Positions 29,095 through 37,682 of a stretch of 64,000 bases of DNA are shown here, in pieces. The DNA is from DATEDA01 sp963744255. GTDB taxonomy: Bacteria; Pseudomonadota; Gammaproteobacteria; Burkholderiales; SG8-39. The position numbers and the translations under genes were made by a program. Each line of letters opens with the position of its first letter. The stretch's first letter is position 1. The notes beneath the pieces are model-generated. The model worked only from the letters and a program-made list of their open reading frames with translations, did not search any database and was not told the origin of the DNA. The stretch is from contig CAVUSZ010000047.1 in assembly GCA_963744255.1 (NCBI GenBank), forward strand, positions 103,085 to 167,084. The letters are read 5' to 3'.

Positions 29095-29253
29095 ATGGAA
29101 CGCATCAAACGACACCTCGCACGCTGGGCGGACGGCCGTCCGCCGGCGGAGCTCGCGGCTCGCGCCGCGGGTGTCGTCGTGATCGCCGTCGTGCCGGGTG
29201 CGTTTGCGGTCTGGCTCGCCTACCGGATCCTCCGGGGCCGCGTCCTTAGCTGA
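29095..29253 (+). CDS. small membrane protein (52 residues)
   Basis: ATG 29095 to TGA 29251-29253 encodes 52 residues: a basic amphipathic N-terminus (MERIKRHLARWADGRPP), a hydrophobic stretch of about 22 residues (GVVVIAVVPGAFAVWLAYRI) and a short basic end. The layout is that of a real single-pass small protein rather than a chance frame. No family recognised. It lies alone between the amidotransferase gene and the converging MFS gene. Confidence 0.5.
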   Translation: MERIKRHLARWADGRPPAELAARAAGVVVIAVVPGAFAVWLAYRILRGRVLS

Positions 29254-29316
29254 GCGCGAGGGTCCGTCGACGGTTCGCCGTCCGCCGCGCGGATCGCCGC
29301 TGCCGGGCCGCGGCGA

Positions 29317-30444
29317 TCAGGTCTTCCGCGCCCCGCGCAGCACCAGCGTCCCGACGAACGTTCCCCCAGCCAGCAGGACGAAGCCGGCGGCCATGCTCGC
29401 CGCCGCCGCCGCCGCGCTGAATACAATCGGCCCGAGGATCAGCCCGGCGTAGGCGGTCATCATGACCCCGCCGGTCACGCGCGCGATCTCGCCCGCGGGC
29501 GCCTGGCGCGCCACCTCGGCGAGGAACACGCCGTTCCAACCGCTCGCGGTGAGGCCGAAGAAGAAGCAAAGCACGCCGAGCGCGAGCGGCGATAGCGCGC
29601 CGACGACGAGACCGGTCGCAAGCGCCGCCGCGGTCATGCCGAACCCGATACCCAGGAGGAGCGTCATGACCGGAAGTCGGGGGCCGACGACGAGCCAGAA
29701 CCCGAGGCGGCCGACGAAGCCGCCGAACTGCGCGACCGCGAGGGCGAGTCCCGCTGCGGCGAGGGAGTAGCCGTGCTCGCCGACGAGATAGGCGACGAGG
29801 AAGGTATTGAGGCAGATCTGCAGCGCATGGAATACGAAGGAGGCGGTCGCGAGATCGCGCAGGCCGCGGTGGCGCCAGACGAGCCCGAGTCGCCCCGAGC
29901 CGCCGGCCGGTGGCCGCCGCGCATGCGCGGGCGCGTCGAGGCGACGGCGCAGCGGCTCCAGCGCGCAGGCCCACGCGAGCATCGTGCCCGCGAGCGCGCC
30001 CATCGCACCGCGCCAGCCGAGCGCCGGCAGCGCGGCCGGGTACGCGACGCCGGCAAGCATGCCGCCGATCTGCACGCCCGTCTGCTTGAGCGAGAAGATG
30101 AAGGTGCGATGGGCCGGCCGGGTCACCCGCGCGAGGATGTCCGAGCTCGCCGGGGTCTCGATCGCGCATGCGATCCCGATGAGCGGCGGCAGGATCGCGA
30201 GCGCGGGCGTCCAGCCGGTCGCGCCGCATCCTAGCGCGACCGCGGAGAGCGCGAGCGAGGCCTGGACCACCCGCACGGCTCCGAGCCGCGCGATCAGCTC
30301 GCCCGCGAAGCTCGAGCCGACCATCGCGCAGCTCCACATCAGGAACGAGTAGACGCCGAGCAGCGAGGGCGCAAGCCCGGTGTCCGCGGCGACCGCCGGC
30401 GCCATCACCGGCAGCGCGAGCACCGCCGCCATGGAGAGCACCAT
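29317..30444 (-). CDS. MFS transporter
   Basis: A major facilitator superfamily permease of at least 375 residues and about 11 visible membrane segments. The loop after the first pair of helices has GELIARLGAVRVV, and the second half begins GLRDLATASFVFHALQ. The chosen ATG 30444 falls inside what looks like the first helix (PALLAASALNVV precedes it in frame), and no good upstream start is visible, so the N-terminus is probably a few residues longer. As the last gene of the uraD-uraH-BMP run it may carry a purine or ureide, by context only. Confidence 0.75.
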   Translation of the reverse strand: MVLSMAAVLALPVMAPAVAADTGLAPSLLGVYSFLMWSCAMVGSSFAGELIARLGAVRVVQASLALSAVALGCGATGWTPALAILPPLIGIACAIETPASSDILARVTRPAHRTFIFSLKQTGVQIGGMLAGVAYPAALPALGWRGAMGALAGTMLAWACALEPLRRRLDAPAHARRPPAGGSGRLGLVWRHRGLRDLATASFVFHALQICLNTFLVAYLVGEHGYSLAAAGLALAVAQFGGFVGRLGFWLVVGPRLPVMTLLLGIGFGMTAAALATGLVVGALSPLALGVLCFFFGLTASGWNGVFLAEVARQAPAGEIARVTGGVMMTAYAGLILGPIVFSAAAAAASMAAGFVLLAGGTFVGTLVLRGARKT

Positions 30445-30579
30445 GACGACGTTGAGGGCGGAGGCGGCGAGGAGGGCGGGTCTTATGCTGGCGCCTTCGT
30501 CACGGCGGCGAGGCGCGCTGGTGCGGGTGAAGCGTGGCGCAGCGGGTCGGCGCCGAGCGGATGCGAGCGCGCGCGGTCC

Positions 30580-30933
30580 TCACGCCCCGCCGCGGAAGCA
30601 CGAGTAGCCCCAGGGCGTCACCTTCATCGGCAGGTGATAGTGGGCATCGGGGTCGTCGACGCCGAAGCGGTAGGTCACGACGTCGAGGAACGGCACCTTG
30701 GGCAGCGTGAGGCCGACCGCGCGGTAGAACGCGGCGACGTGAAACACCGCCTCGTACTGGCCCGGCGCGAAGCGCTGCGCGAGCGGCGCCTCCTCGACCA
30801 GCCCCTTCGCGCTCACGATGCCGCTCGCCACGAGCCGCCGGGTCGGCTCGAGCGCGTACACCTCGACCCGCATCCAAGCGGCGACGACGCCGCGCGATAC
30901 GTCGACGACGTGGATCGAGACTCCGCCTCCCAT
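30580..30933 (-). CDS. transthyretin-like protein, HIU hydrolase family, divergent (copy 2)
   Basis: A 117-residue transthyretin-fold protein of the 5-hydroxyisourate hydrolase family. It keeps the first histidine (VSIHVVDVSRG) and HYHLPMKV, but the arginine motif (TNxDGR in true enzymes) reads VSAKGLV, and the C-terminal tetrapeptide YRGS is FRGG followed by Ala. It may therefore not hydrolyse HIU. A clear AAGGAGA site precedes ATG 30931-30933. It follows the BMP binding protein by 10 bp in the same operon as uraD and uraH. Confidence 0.8.
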   Translation of the reverse strand: MGGGVSIHVVDVSRGVVAAWMRVEVYALEPTRRLVASGIVSAKGLVEEAPLAQRFAPGQYEAVFHVAAFYRAVGLTLPKVPFLDVVTYRFGVDDPDAHYHLPMKVTPWGYSCFRGGA

Positions 30934-30943
30934 GGCCGTCTCC

Positions 30944-31959
30944 TTATGCCGGGGCAAACTCGGGTCCCGAGTACTCCTCGGGAATCTTGATGCCGCCCGC
31001 GACCATCTCCTGCGTGAGCGCGGCGATCCGGGCTTTGACTGCCTCCGGCACGGTCGGTGCCAGGGCGAGCCGCACCGCGTCAGGGTTGCGGATCCCGATG
31101 CGCTTCACGAGATCGCCTTTCCAGAGGCTGTCGTGGAGATCGCGTGCGACCTGGACGATCGCGACGCCGCCGTCGGCCACCGCGCTCGCGACGAAGACAT
31201 CGGGCATCACGACGACCCAGTCGCGCACGTTCCCGATCTGCTTGACGCCGCGCTCGCGGCAGGCCTCGATCGCGCCGGCGCGTCCGGCGTTCAGCATCGT
31301 GAAGATGATGTCGGCCCCGGCGTCGATCTGGGCGAGCGCGATCCGCTTCGCCAGCGCCTGCGTCGTCCTGCGTGCCCGAGAAGTTGGTGAGCAGCTTCGC
31401 GCGCGGGTTGGTGGCGGCGAGACCGTCGGCGAACGCCGCGCGCGCTTTCAGGCCGGGACGCACCCGCAGACCCGACATGTGGCCGACCACGTTCGTCTTG
31501 GTCAGCATCCCTGCCGCCGCGCCGGCGAGCCAGGTCGACTGCTCCTGCAGAACCTCGTAGATCGCGAGGTTCGGCCGGATAAGGAAGCCCTGGATCACGG
31601 TGAAGCGCTGCTCGGGAAACTCCCATGCGACGCGCTGCACCGCTTCGCTCGTCTGGCCGCCGTACGCGATCACCATCTTTGCGTCCGACCTCGCCAGGCC
31701 GCGAAGCACGTCCTTCATGGCCTCCGCTTCGGGCGCGACGCCGTCGACATAGCTGACCGGGATGCCCACGTCGTCACGCACCCGCATGAGTCCGCGGTAC
31801 CCGGCTTCGATGAAGCCGCCGTCGTCGATGCGTCCGGGGAACATCGCGGCGATCGGGCCCTGCTCGGGCGCCGGCGACGACCAACGCGAGCAAGCCCCGA
31901 GGGCGAGTGCGGAAGCGCCGGCGGCGAGGAAGCGGCGTCGGGGGAAGCCGCGGAATCAT
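30944..31959 (-). pseudogene. BMP-family substrate-binding lipoprotein, frameshifted
   Basis: The product resembles BmpA/PnrA-type periplasmic binding proteins that bind purine nucleosides. Two indels break it. Near 31931 a five-base G run (plus strand) shifts the N-terminus; with one base fewer it reads as a twin-arginine lipoprotein signal, MIPRLPRRRFLAAGASALAL then GAC. Near 31365 the frame changes between NFSGTQDD and QALAKRIALAQIDAGADIIF. The remainder is well conserved (FTVIQGFLIRP, GHMSGLRVRPGLKA). It lies between uraH and a transthyretin-like gene, with no BMP permease or ATPase in the window. Confidence 0.8.
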
Positions 31960-32049
31960 CCCGCGATTGTAACCGCCGCTTCCCGGCCGGCAGGGCGGCG
32001 TTACGCGAGACGCTTGCGCGCGGATATGGAATGCCGCGTGCGGTCCTGC

Positions 32050-32403
32050 TCAGCTGCCCCGATACGTGGAGTAACTCCACGGGGTGCAAAGGAGCGGCAC
32101 GTGGTAATGCGCATCGCGGTCGGCGATGCCGAAGCGCAGCGGCACGCGGTCGAGGAACGGCGGATCGGGGAGCTTCACGCCTTGCGCGCGGAAGTGGTCG
32201 GCGACGTAGAAGAGGAGGCGAAACTCGCCGGCCCGCATCGCGTCGCCGGTCATCAGGGGCTCGTCGGTGCGGCCGTCGGCATTGGTGCGCACCGTCTTGA
32301 GGAGCTTCCATTCCGCGCCCTCGAGGACCGAGAAATCGATCCGCATCGCCACCGCGGGCCTGCCGGTCACGGTGTCGAGGACGTGCGTGGAGAGTCGGCC
32401 CAT
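32050..32403 (-). CDS. uraH: 5-hydroxyisourate hydrolase (copy 1, canonical)
   Basis: A 117-residue transthyretin-like enzyme with all family residues in place: LSTHVLDTVTG, TNADGRTDEP, HYHVPLL and the C-terminal YSTYRGS. It converts 5-hydroxyisourate to OHCU in urate oxidation. ATG 32401-32403 has a GAAGGAAG ribosome site and lies 11 bp after uraD, which performs the next step. This is the only cytoplasmic copy of the four here with a complete active site. Confidence 0.95.
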   Translation of the reverse strand: MGRLSTHVLDTVTGRPAVAMRIDFSVLEGAEWKLLKTVRTNADGRTDEPLMTGDAMRAGEFRLLFYVADHFRAQGVKLPDPPFLDRVPLRFGIADRDAHYHVPLLCTPWSYSTYRGS

Positions 32404-32414
32404 GACGTCTTCCT

Positions 32415-32924
32415 TCAGCTCGGGATCAGTCCGTCGAGGCGCAGCCGCGTGATGACGAACACCTGCCCGAGGCAGGCTCCGAGCTCTTCGTCGCGGTCGT
32501 TCGCCAGCCGGCGCTCGAACTCGCGAAGGACGCCGTCCTTCGTGTGCTGCCGCACCGCGATGATGAACGGGAAGCCGAACCGGTCGCGGTAGCGGCGGTT
32601 GAGATCCGAGATCCGCTCCATCTCCGCCCGCGAGAGCGCGTTCAGGCCCGCGCCGCCCTGCTCGGCGGTCGAGTCGCCGGTCATCGTGCCGGCTTGCGCC
32701 TCCTTGCCGGCCAGCTCGGGATGCGCGCACAGCAGCGCGAGCTGCTCGTCGCGAGTCGCGCGCGCGACGACGTCGGTCATCGCTGCGTGCAGCGCGGCCA
32801 CGCTCGCGAACGGCCGCGCGGCGAACGCGCGCTCGGCGATCCATGGCGAGTGCTCGAACACGCCGCCGAGCGCGGCGAGAAACTCGGCGCCCGACATCGC
32901 GTTCACCTGCGCGAGAGTCGGCAT
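32415..32924 (-). CDS. uraD: OHCU decarboxylase
   Basis: A 169-residue helical protein of the UraD family with the LCAHPELAGKEAQAG signature (catalytic His), the GLNALSRAEMERISDLNRRY stretch and FGFPFIIAVRQHTKDGVL near the C-terminus. It converts OHCU to S-allantoin. ATG 32922-32924 starts MPTLAQVNAMSGAEF, typical of the family. First gene of the minus-strand run uraD-uraH-BMP-transthyretin-like. Confidence 0.95.
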   Translation of the reverse strand: MPTLAQVNAMSGAEFLAALGGVFEHSPWIAERAFAARPFASVAALHAAMTDVVARATRDEQLALLCAHPELAGKEAQAGTMTGDSTAEQGGAGLNALSRAEMERISDLNRRYRDRFGFPFIIAVRQHTKDGVLREFERRLANDRDEELGACLGQVFVITRLRLDGLIPS

Positions 32925-33105
32925 GACGGTGCTTTCGAGGTTCCTCGGGGCGAGGATACACCGGTCCGGGGCGCGTTCGCGGGCGGAAAGCGCGGTGCAG
33001 CATCCGGTCGGGAGGACGCCGCCCGGGCCCGTGCGGCGAGGCCGTGCCAAGGCGAGCGGCCATGTATAGAATGCATCGGAGGAGTTTCCACAGGAGGAGG
33101 AAGTC

Positions 33106-34302
33106 ATGAGAATCAAAGGCGTTCTGCTTTCCGGTGCCGTCGCCCTATGCGCGGTGGCGCTCGGCACCGGCGCTGCCCTCGGACAGACGGTGCGCATCGG
33201 GCTGATCAACACCTACTCGGGCCCGATGGCGTCGAACGGCGACCAGATCGAGAAGGCGATCAATCTCTTCATGAAGCTCGGCGAGTGCAAGCTTCCGCCG
33301 GGCGTGAACGTCGAGATCATCAAGCGCGACGACACCGGGATCAACCCGGAGACGGCGAAGCGGCTCGCGCAGGAGCTGATCGTGCGCGACAAGGTGCAGA
33401 TCCTCACCGGCGTCGTCTGGACGCCGAACGCCGCGGCGATCGCCCCGCTCGCCACCGAGGCCAAGGTGCCGTTCGTGATCATGAATGCGGGGACGGCGAT
33501 GATCACGACGCTCTCGCCGTACATCGCCCGTACCTCGTTCACGCTGTGGCAGTCGAGCTACCCGATGGGGCAGTGGGCGTCGAAGAAGTTCAAGCGGGCC
33601 TATGTCGCGGTGGCCGACTACGGTCCGGGCCACGACGCCCAGGAGGGGTTCACCCGCGGCTTCACCGCCGGAGGCGGCGAGGTGGTGGGCGCAGTGCGGA
33701 TGCCCCCGCCGACGATGGACTTCGCGCCGTTTCTGCAGCGGATATTGGACGCGAAGCCGGATGCGCTGTTCGTGTTCGTGCCCGCCGGCAAGTCGGCCAC
33801 GGCGCTGATCAAGGGATTCGGCGACCTCGGCCTCGAAAAGGCGGGCATCAAGCTGATCGGACCCGGCGACATCACCGACGACGTCGAGCTGCCCAACATG
33901 GGCGACGTGCCGCTCGGCGTGACCACGATGTTCCATTATTCGGCGGCCGGCGACCGGCCCGCCAACAAGGCCTTCGTCGCCGCCTATCAGAAGGAGTACG
34001 GTCCCAAGGCGTGGCCGAACTTCATCTCGGTCGGCGCGTGGGACGGCATGCAGGCGATCTGCGACGTGATCCGTGCCCAGAACGGCAAGCTCGACCCGGA
34101 CAAGACGATGGCGCTGCTGAAGGGCTGGAAGAACCCGAACAGCCCGCGCGGCCCGATCGAGATCGACGCGAACACGCGCGACATCATCCAGAACGAGTAC
34201 GTGCGCGAGGTGCGGAAGGTCGGCGGCGTCCTCGCCAACGTCGAGCTGGAGACGATCCCCGCGGTCAAGGATCCGTGGAAGGAGATCAACAAGAAGCAGT
34301 AG
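33106..34302 (+). CDS. ABC transporter substrate-binding protein, Liv type (system 1)
   Basis: A 398-residue periplasmic binding protein (Peripla_BP_6) with a Sec signal (GVLLSGAVALCAVALGTGAALG). The mature part begins VRIGLINTYSGPMASNGDQ, typical of branched-chain amino acid/amide/aromatic acid binders. A strong AGGAGGAGG site precedes ATG 33106. It heads an operon of two permeases, two ATPases and a PuuE-type allantoinase and is divergent from uraD-uraH, so a ureide or purine ligand is a reasonable inference. A terminator follows it. Confidence 0.88.
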   Translation: MRIKGVLLSGAVALCAVALGTGAALGQTVRIGLINTYSGPMASNGDQIEKAINLFMKLGECKLPPGVNVEIIKRDDTGINPETAKRLAQELIVRDKVQILTGVVWTPNAAAIAPLATEAKVPFVIMNAGTAMITTLSPYIARTSFTLWQSSYPMGQWASKKFKRAYVAVADYGPGHDAQEGFTRGFTAGGGEVVGAVRMPPPTMDFAPFLQRILDAKPDALFVFVPAGKSATALIKGFGDLGLEKAGIKLIGPGDITDDVELPNMGDVPLGVTTMFHYSAAGDRPANKAFVAAYQKEYGPKAWPNFISVGAWDGMQAICDVIRAQNGKLDPDKTMALLKGWKNPNSPRGPIEIDANTRDIIQNEYVREVRKVGGVLANVELETIPAVKDPWKEINKKQ

Positions 34303-34333
34303 CGCGCGCCGACTCGCTGATACCGGGGCAGAA

Positions 34334-34363
34334 CCCCCGCCGCGCAGGCGGGGGTTTTGTTTT
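34334..34363 (+). terminator. terminator or attenuator between binding protein and permease genes
   Basis: A perfect 8-bp stem CCCCCGCC (34334-34341) / GGCGGGGG (34347-34354) with a 5-nt loop is followed by a T-rich tract (ttttgtttt) to 34363. It lies between the binding-protein stop and the first permease, where partial termination would give more binding protein than membrane components. Confidence 0.75.
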
Positions 34364-34382
34364 GCTCCTGCAGAGCGACCCC

Positions 34383-35258
34383 TTGGAAGCGTTCCTCGCC
34401 AGCGTCGTCAGCATCGCGTTCCACGGCCTCGCGTACGGGATGATCCTGTACGCGATCTCGGTCGGCCTGTCGGTCACGATGGGGCTGATGGGCTTCGTCA
34501 ACCTCGCCCACGGCGTCTTCGCGATGGCGGGGGGTTACCTGATGTACTCGGGGATGACGAAGCTCGGGATGACCTGGCTTCCGGCGCTCGTCCTCTGCTG
34601 CGTCGTGGTGGCGCTGGGCAGCATGGTCCTCGAGCGGCTGCTGTACGCGCGGCTCTATACTGCCGGCGAGCTCGAGCAGGTGCTGTTCACCATCGGGCTC
34701 ATCTTCGTCGCGGTCGCGATCGCCCGGCTCGCGTACGGCCCGAATCCGCTCGCGGCGCCGCTACCGGATTACATGAAGGGCCAGACCGAGCTCCTCGGAC
34801 GCTCGTTCCCCACCTACCGGGTGGTCGTGATCGTGTTCAGCGCGATCCTCATCGCGGTGCTTTGGATCGGCCTCGAGCGCACGCGGTGGGGCGCGATGGT
34901 CCGGGCGGCCGTGGACAACCGCGCGATGGCGCAATCGGTCGGAATCAACACCGGCCGGCTCTTCACATTCACGTTCGCGCTCGGCAGCGGGCTCGCCGCG
35001 CTCGGCGGCGCGCTCGGCGCGGATCTGATCGCGATGACGCCGACCTACCCGTTCGAGCAGCTCGTGTACTTCCTGATCGTCGTCTCGATCGGCGGGCTCG
35101 GCACGCTGCGCGGCCCGTTCATCGGCGCGCTGCTGATCGGCGTGGGCGATACCGCGTGCAAGTACTGGGTGCCGCAGTTCGGCGCCTTCTTCGTCTATGC
35201 CGCAACGATGGCGATCCTGCTGTGGCGGCCGCAGGGCCTGCTCGGCAGGAAGACGTAG
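34383..35258 (+). CDS. Liv-type ABC permease, LivH family (system 1)
   Basis: A ~291-residue permease with about eight hydrophobic segments, LivH-like: VGLSVTMGLMGFVNLAHGVFAM near the start and RAAVDNRAMAQSVGINTGRLF (the loop that contacts the ATPase) near residue 180. Start uncertain: TTG 34383 is used, with TTG 34362 also in frame; neither has a good ribosome site. Its stop overlaps the next start (TAGTG). Confidence 0.85.
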   Translation: MEAFLASVVSIAFHGLAYGMILYAISVGLSVTMGLMGFVNLAHGVFAMAGGYLMYSGMTKLGMTWLPALVLCCVVVALGSMVLERLLYARLYTAGELEQVLFTIGLIFVAVAIARLAYGPNPLAAPLPDYMKGQTELLGRSFPTYRVVVIVFSAILIAVLWIGLERTRWGAMVRAAVDNRAMAQSVGINTGRLFTFTFALGSGLAALGGALGADLIAMTPTYPFEQLVYFLIVVSIGGLGTLRGPFIGALLIGVGDTACKYWVPQFGAFFVYAATMAILLWRPQGLLGRKT

Positions 35259-36289
35259 TGTTCGGCGCTCCCGCAAGCATCGGTTACGCCGGCTCGGCGC
35301 GGCTGCGGCCGGCGGAGCTCGTGCCGTGGGTGCTGGCGGCGGCGGTCTACTTCTTCGCGCCGAACTACCTGCCGCTCGGCGCCTACGTCCTGATCATCAT
35401 CCTCTTCGCGCTGTCGCTCGACCTGATCCTCGGCTACGGCGGCATCGTGACGCTCGGGCATGCGGCGTATTTCGGGTTTGGCGCGTACGCGGCCGGCGTC
35501 TTCGCGGTGCGCGTCACCGGGGATCCGCTGCTCGGCCTGGTCGTGGCGGGAGTCGCGGCCGGGCTGCTCGGCCTTGCGACCGGCGCGGTGATCCTGCGCA
35601 CCCACGGGCTCGCGCTGCTGATGCTGACCCTGGCGATCACCTCGATCGTGTTCGAGGTCGCCAACAAGTGGACCACCGTCACCGGCGGTGCCGACGGGCT
35701 GCACAGCGTGCCGATCCAGCCGATCCTCGGCACCTTCCGGTTCGACATGTTCGGGAAGACCGCCTTCGTGTACTGCCTGGTCGTGCTCGCGGCCGGCTGG
35801 TGGTTCGTTCGAACGATCGTTCATTCGCCGTTCGGCGTCGCGCTCGCCGGCACGCGCGAAAACGACGTGCGCATGCACGCGATCGGCGCGCCAGTCTACC
35901 GCCGCCGACTCTACGCCTACACCATCTCGGCGACGCTCGCGGGCATCGCCGGCGGGCTGCTCACCCAGACGACGCAGTTCGTCGGGCTGTCGGTGCTCAC
36001 GTTCGAACTGTCGGGGGAGCTCCTGGTGATGCTGGTGCTCGGCGGCGTGCGGCGGATCTACGGCGCCTTCGTCGGCCCCATCGTGTTCATCGTCGCGCGG
36101 GACTACCTCGCCAAGCAGTCGCCCGAGTACTGGACGCTCGGGATCGGGATACTGCTGATCGTGATCGTGATGTTCGCCCGCGGCGGGCTGCTCGGGCTGC
36201 TCGACCGGGCGCGGGCGAAGCTCGGGAGGAGGGCGTCGATGACGTCGTCCTCGAGACCCGGGCGCTGTGCAAGAGCTTCGGCGCGCTGA
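35258..36289 (+). CDS. Liv-type ABC permease, LivM family (system 1)
   Basis: A LivM-family permease starting at GTG 35258: SLDLILGYGGIVTLGHAAYFGFGAY and LAGTRENDVRMHAIGAPVYR (coupling loop) are family features. The tail after GLLGLLDRARAKLGRRAS runs into the next gene in the given sequence, so the true C-terminus is uncertain. ATG 36239 of the ATPase gene is in frame with livM, which leaves open a LivM-LivG fusion (see findings). Confidence 0.82.
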   Translation: MFGAPASIGYAGSARLRPAELVPWVLAAAVYFFAPNYLPLGAYVLIIILFALSLDLILGYGGIVTLGHAAYFGFGAYAAGVFAVRVTGDPLLGLVVAGVAAGLLGLATGAVILRTHGLALLMLTLAITSIVFEVANKWTTVTGGADGLHSVPIQPILGTFRFDMFGKTAFVYCLVVLAAGWWFVRTIVHSPFGVALAGTRENDVRMHAIGAPVYRRRLYAYTISATLAGIAGGLLTQTTQFVGLSVLTFELSGELLVMLVLGGVRRIYGAFVGPIVFIVARDYLAKQSPEYWTLGIGILLIVIVMFARGGLLGLLDRARAKLGRRASMTSSSRPGRCARASAR

Positions 36290-36988
36290 CGGTCGCGGAC
36301 AACATCGAGTTCCGGCTGGAGCAGGGAGCGCGGCACGCGCTGATCGGGCCGAACGGCGCAGGGAAGACGACGTTCATCAACATGCTGACCGGGCGGCTCG
36401 CGCCGACGACCGGGCACATCCTGCTCGGCGGCGAGGACATCACGCAGCTCGCGCAGGCGGCGCGGGTGAAGCGCGGGGTGGGGCGGACGTTCCAGATCAA
36501 CACGCTGTTCCGCGAGCCTCTCGGTGCTCGACAACGTCGCGCTCGGGATCGCCGAGCGGCTCGGCGTCGCCGGGCGGCTGTGGCGGCCGGCTACGGCGTA
36601 TCGCGAGGTGCGCGAGGAAGCGATGGCGTTCCTCGACAGTCTCGGGCTCGCCGGCGACGCGGGCCAGCGCGTTCTCGACCTGCCTTACGGCAAGCAGCGC
36701 CTCGTCGAGATCGCGATCGCGCTCGGGCTGAAGCCGAAGGTGCTGCTGCTCGACGAACCCGCGGCGGGCGTGCCGTCGCTCGAATCGGAGCGGATTCTCG
36801 AGGTGCTCGACCAGCTGCCGGCCCACATCGCGATCCTGATCATCGAGCACGACATGGACCTCGTGTTCCGCTTCGCGCGCCGGATCACCGTGCTCGTACA
36901 GGGGCAGGTCCTGTGCGAGGGCACGCCGGCGGAGATCGCGGCCGACCGCCGGGTGCACGAGGTCTACCTCGGAGAGGGGCGTGGCTGA
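36239..36988 (+). pseudogene. Liv-type ABC ATPase, LivG family (system 1), frameshifted
   Basis: ATG 36239 has an excellent GGAGGAGGG site, but LivG homology (VVLETRALCKSFGALTVADN) is in another frame from about 36244, so one indel is needed there. A second lies near 36517, between QINTLFRE and LSVLDNVALG. Other parts are intact: Walker A GPNGAGKTT, signature-like LPYGKQRLVEIA, Walker B VLLLDEPAAG and switch His in IIEHDMDLVF. It overlaps the next ATPase by 8 bp. Confidence 0.82.
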
Positions 36989-37682
36989 GGCGCTCAGGCT
37001 CGACCGCGTGCGTGCCGGCTACGGCGCGACCGTCGTGCTCGAGGACGTCGGTTTCGGCCTGGCCGAGCGCGGCTCGCTCGCGGTGTTGGGACGGAATGGC
37101 GTGGGGAAGACGACGCTCCTCGCCACGATCATGGGCCACACGACTTTTCATTCGGGCGAGATGGCGTTTCGCGGCCAGCCGCTCGCGCGGATGCCGGCGT
37201 TCGAGCGGAATAGGGTGGGGATCGGGTACGTGCCGCAGACGCGGGACATTTTCCCGTCGCTGTCGGTCGAGGAGAACCTCACCGTCGCCGGGCGGGCGGG
37301 TCGGTGGACGCTCGAGCGCGTGTACGAGCTCTTTCCGCGGCTCGCGGAGCGGCGGTCGCACATGGGCAACCAGATTTCCGGCGGCGAGCAGCAGATGCTC
37401 GCCATCGGCCGTGCGCTCATGGGGAACCCGTCGCTGCTGCTGATGGACGAGCCGCTGGAGGGGCTGGCGCCGATCATCGTGGAGGCGATGCTGAAGGCGA
37501 TGGAGCGCCTGATCCGCGACGAGGAGCTGACCGTCGTGCTGGTGGAGCAGTCGGCGAAGCTCGTGCTCCAGGTGACCGAGAGCGCGCTCGTGCTGAGCCG
37601 CGGGCGGATCGTCCATCACGGGCCGAGCGCGGAGCTGCTCGCCGATCCGGAGCGGCTCACTTCACTGGTGGTGTCTCAGTAA
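36981..37682 (+). CDS. Liv-type ABC ATPase, LivF family (system 1)
   Basis: A 233-residue ABC ATPase: Walker A GRNGVGKTT, Q-loop VPQTRDIF, signature ISGGEQQMLAIGRAL, Walker B LLLMDEPLEG and H-loop region VVLVEQSAKL, where the usual H-loop histidine is Gln-Ser, as in many LivF proteins. Starts at GTG 36981 behind GGAGAGG. The last codon abuts the allantoinase gene, which starts 1 bp before this stop ends. Confidence 0.9.
   Translation: MAEALRLDRVRAGYGATVVLEDVGFGLAERGSLAVLGRNGVGKTTLLATIMGHTTFHSGEMAFRGQPLARMPAFERNRVGIGYVPQTRDIFPSLSVEENLTVAGRAGRWTLERVYELFPRLAERRSHMGNQISGGEQQMLAIGRALMGNPSLLLMDEPLEGLAPIIVEAMLKAMERLIRDEELTVVLVEQSAKLVLQVTESALVLSRGRIVHHGPSAELLADPERLTSLVVSQ

Noticed and set aside
32050..33063. 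Single minus-strand open frame joining UraH to a long N-terminal extension.
   Set aside because: The extension overlaps uraD in another frame and is Arg/Ala-rich; ATG 32403 with its own ribosome site gives a normal-length UraH.
33060..33075. TATAGAAT -10-like element upstream of the first Liv operon.
   Set aside because: No convincing -35 at proper spacing, so the promoter is not called.
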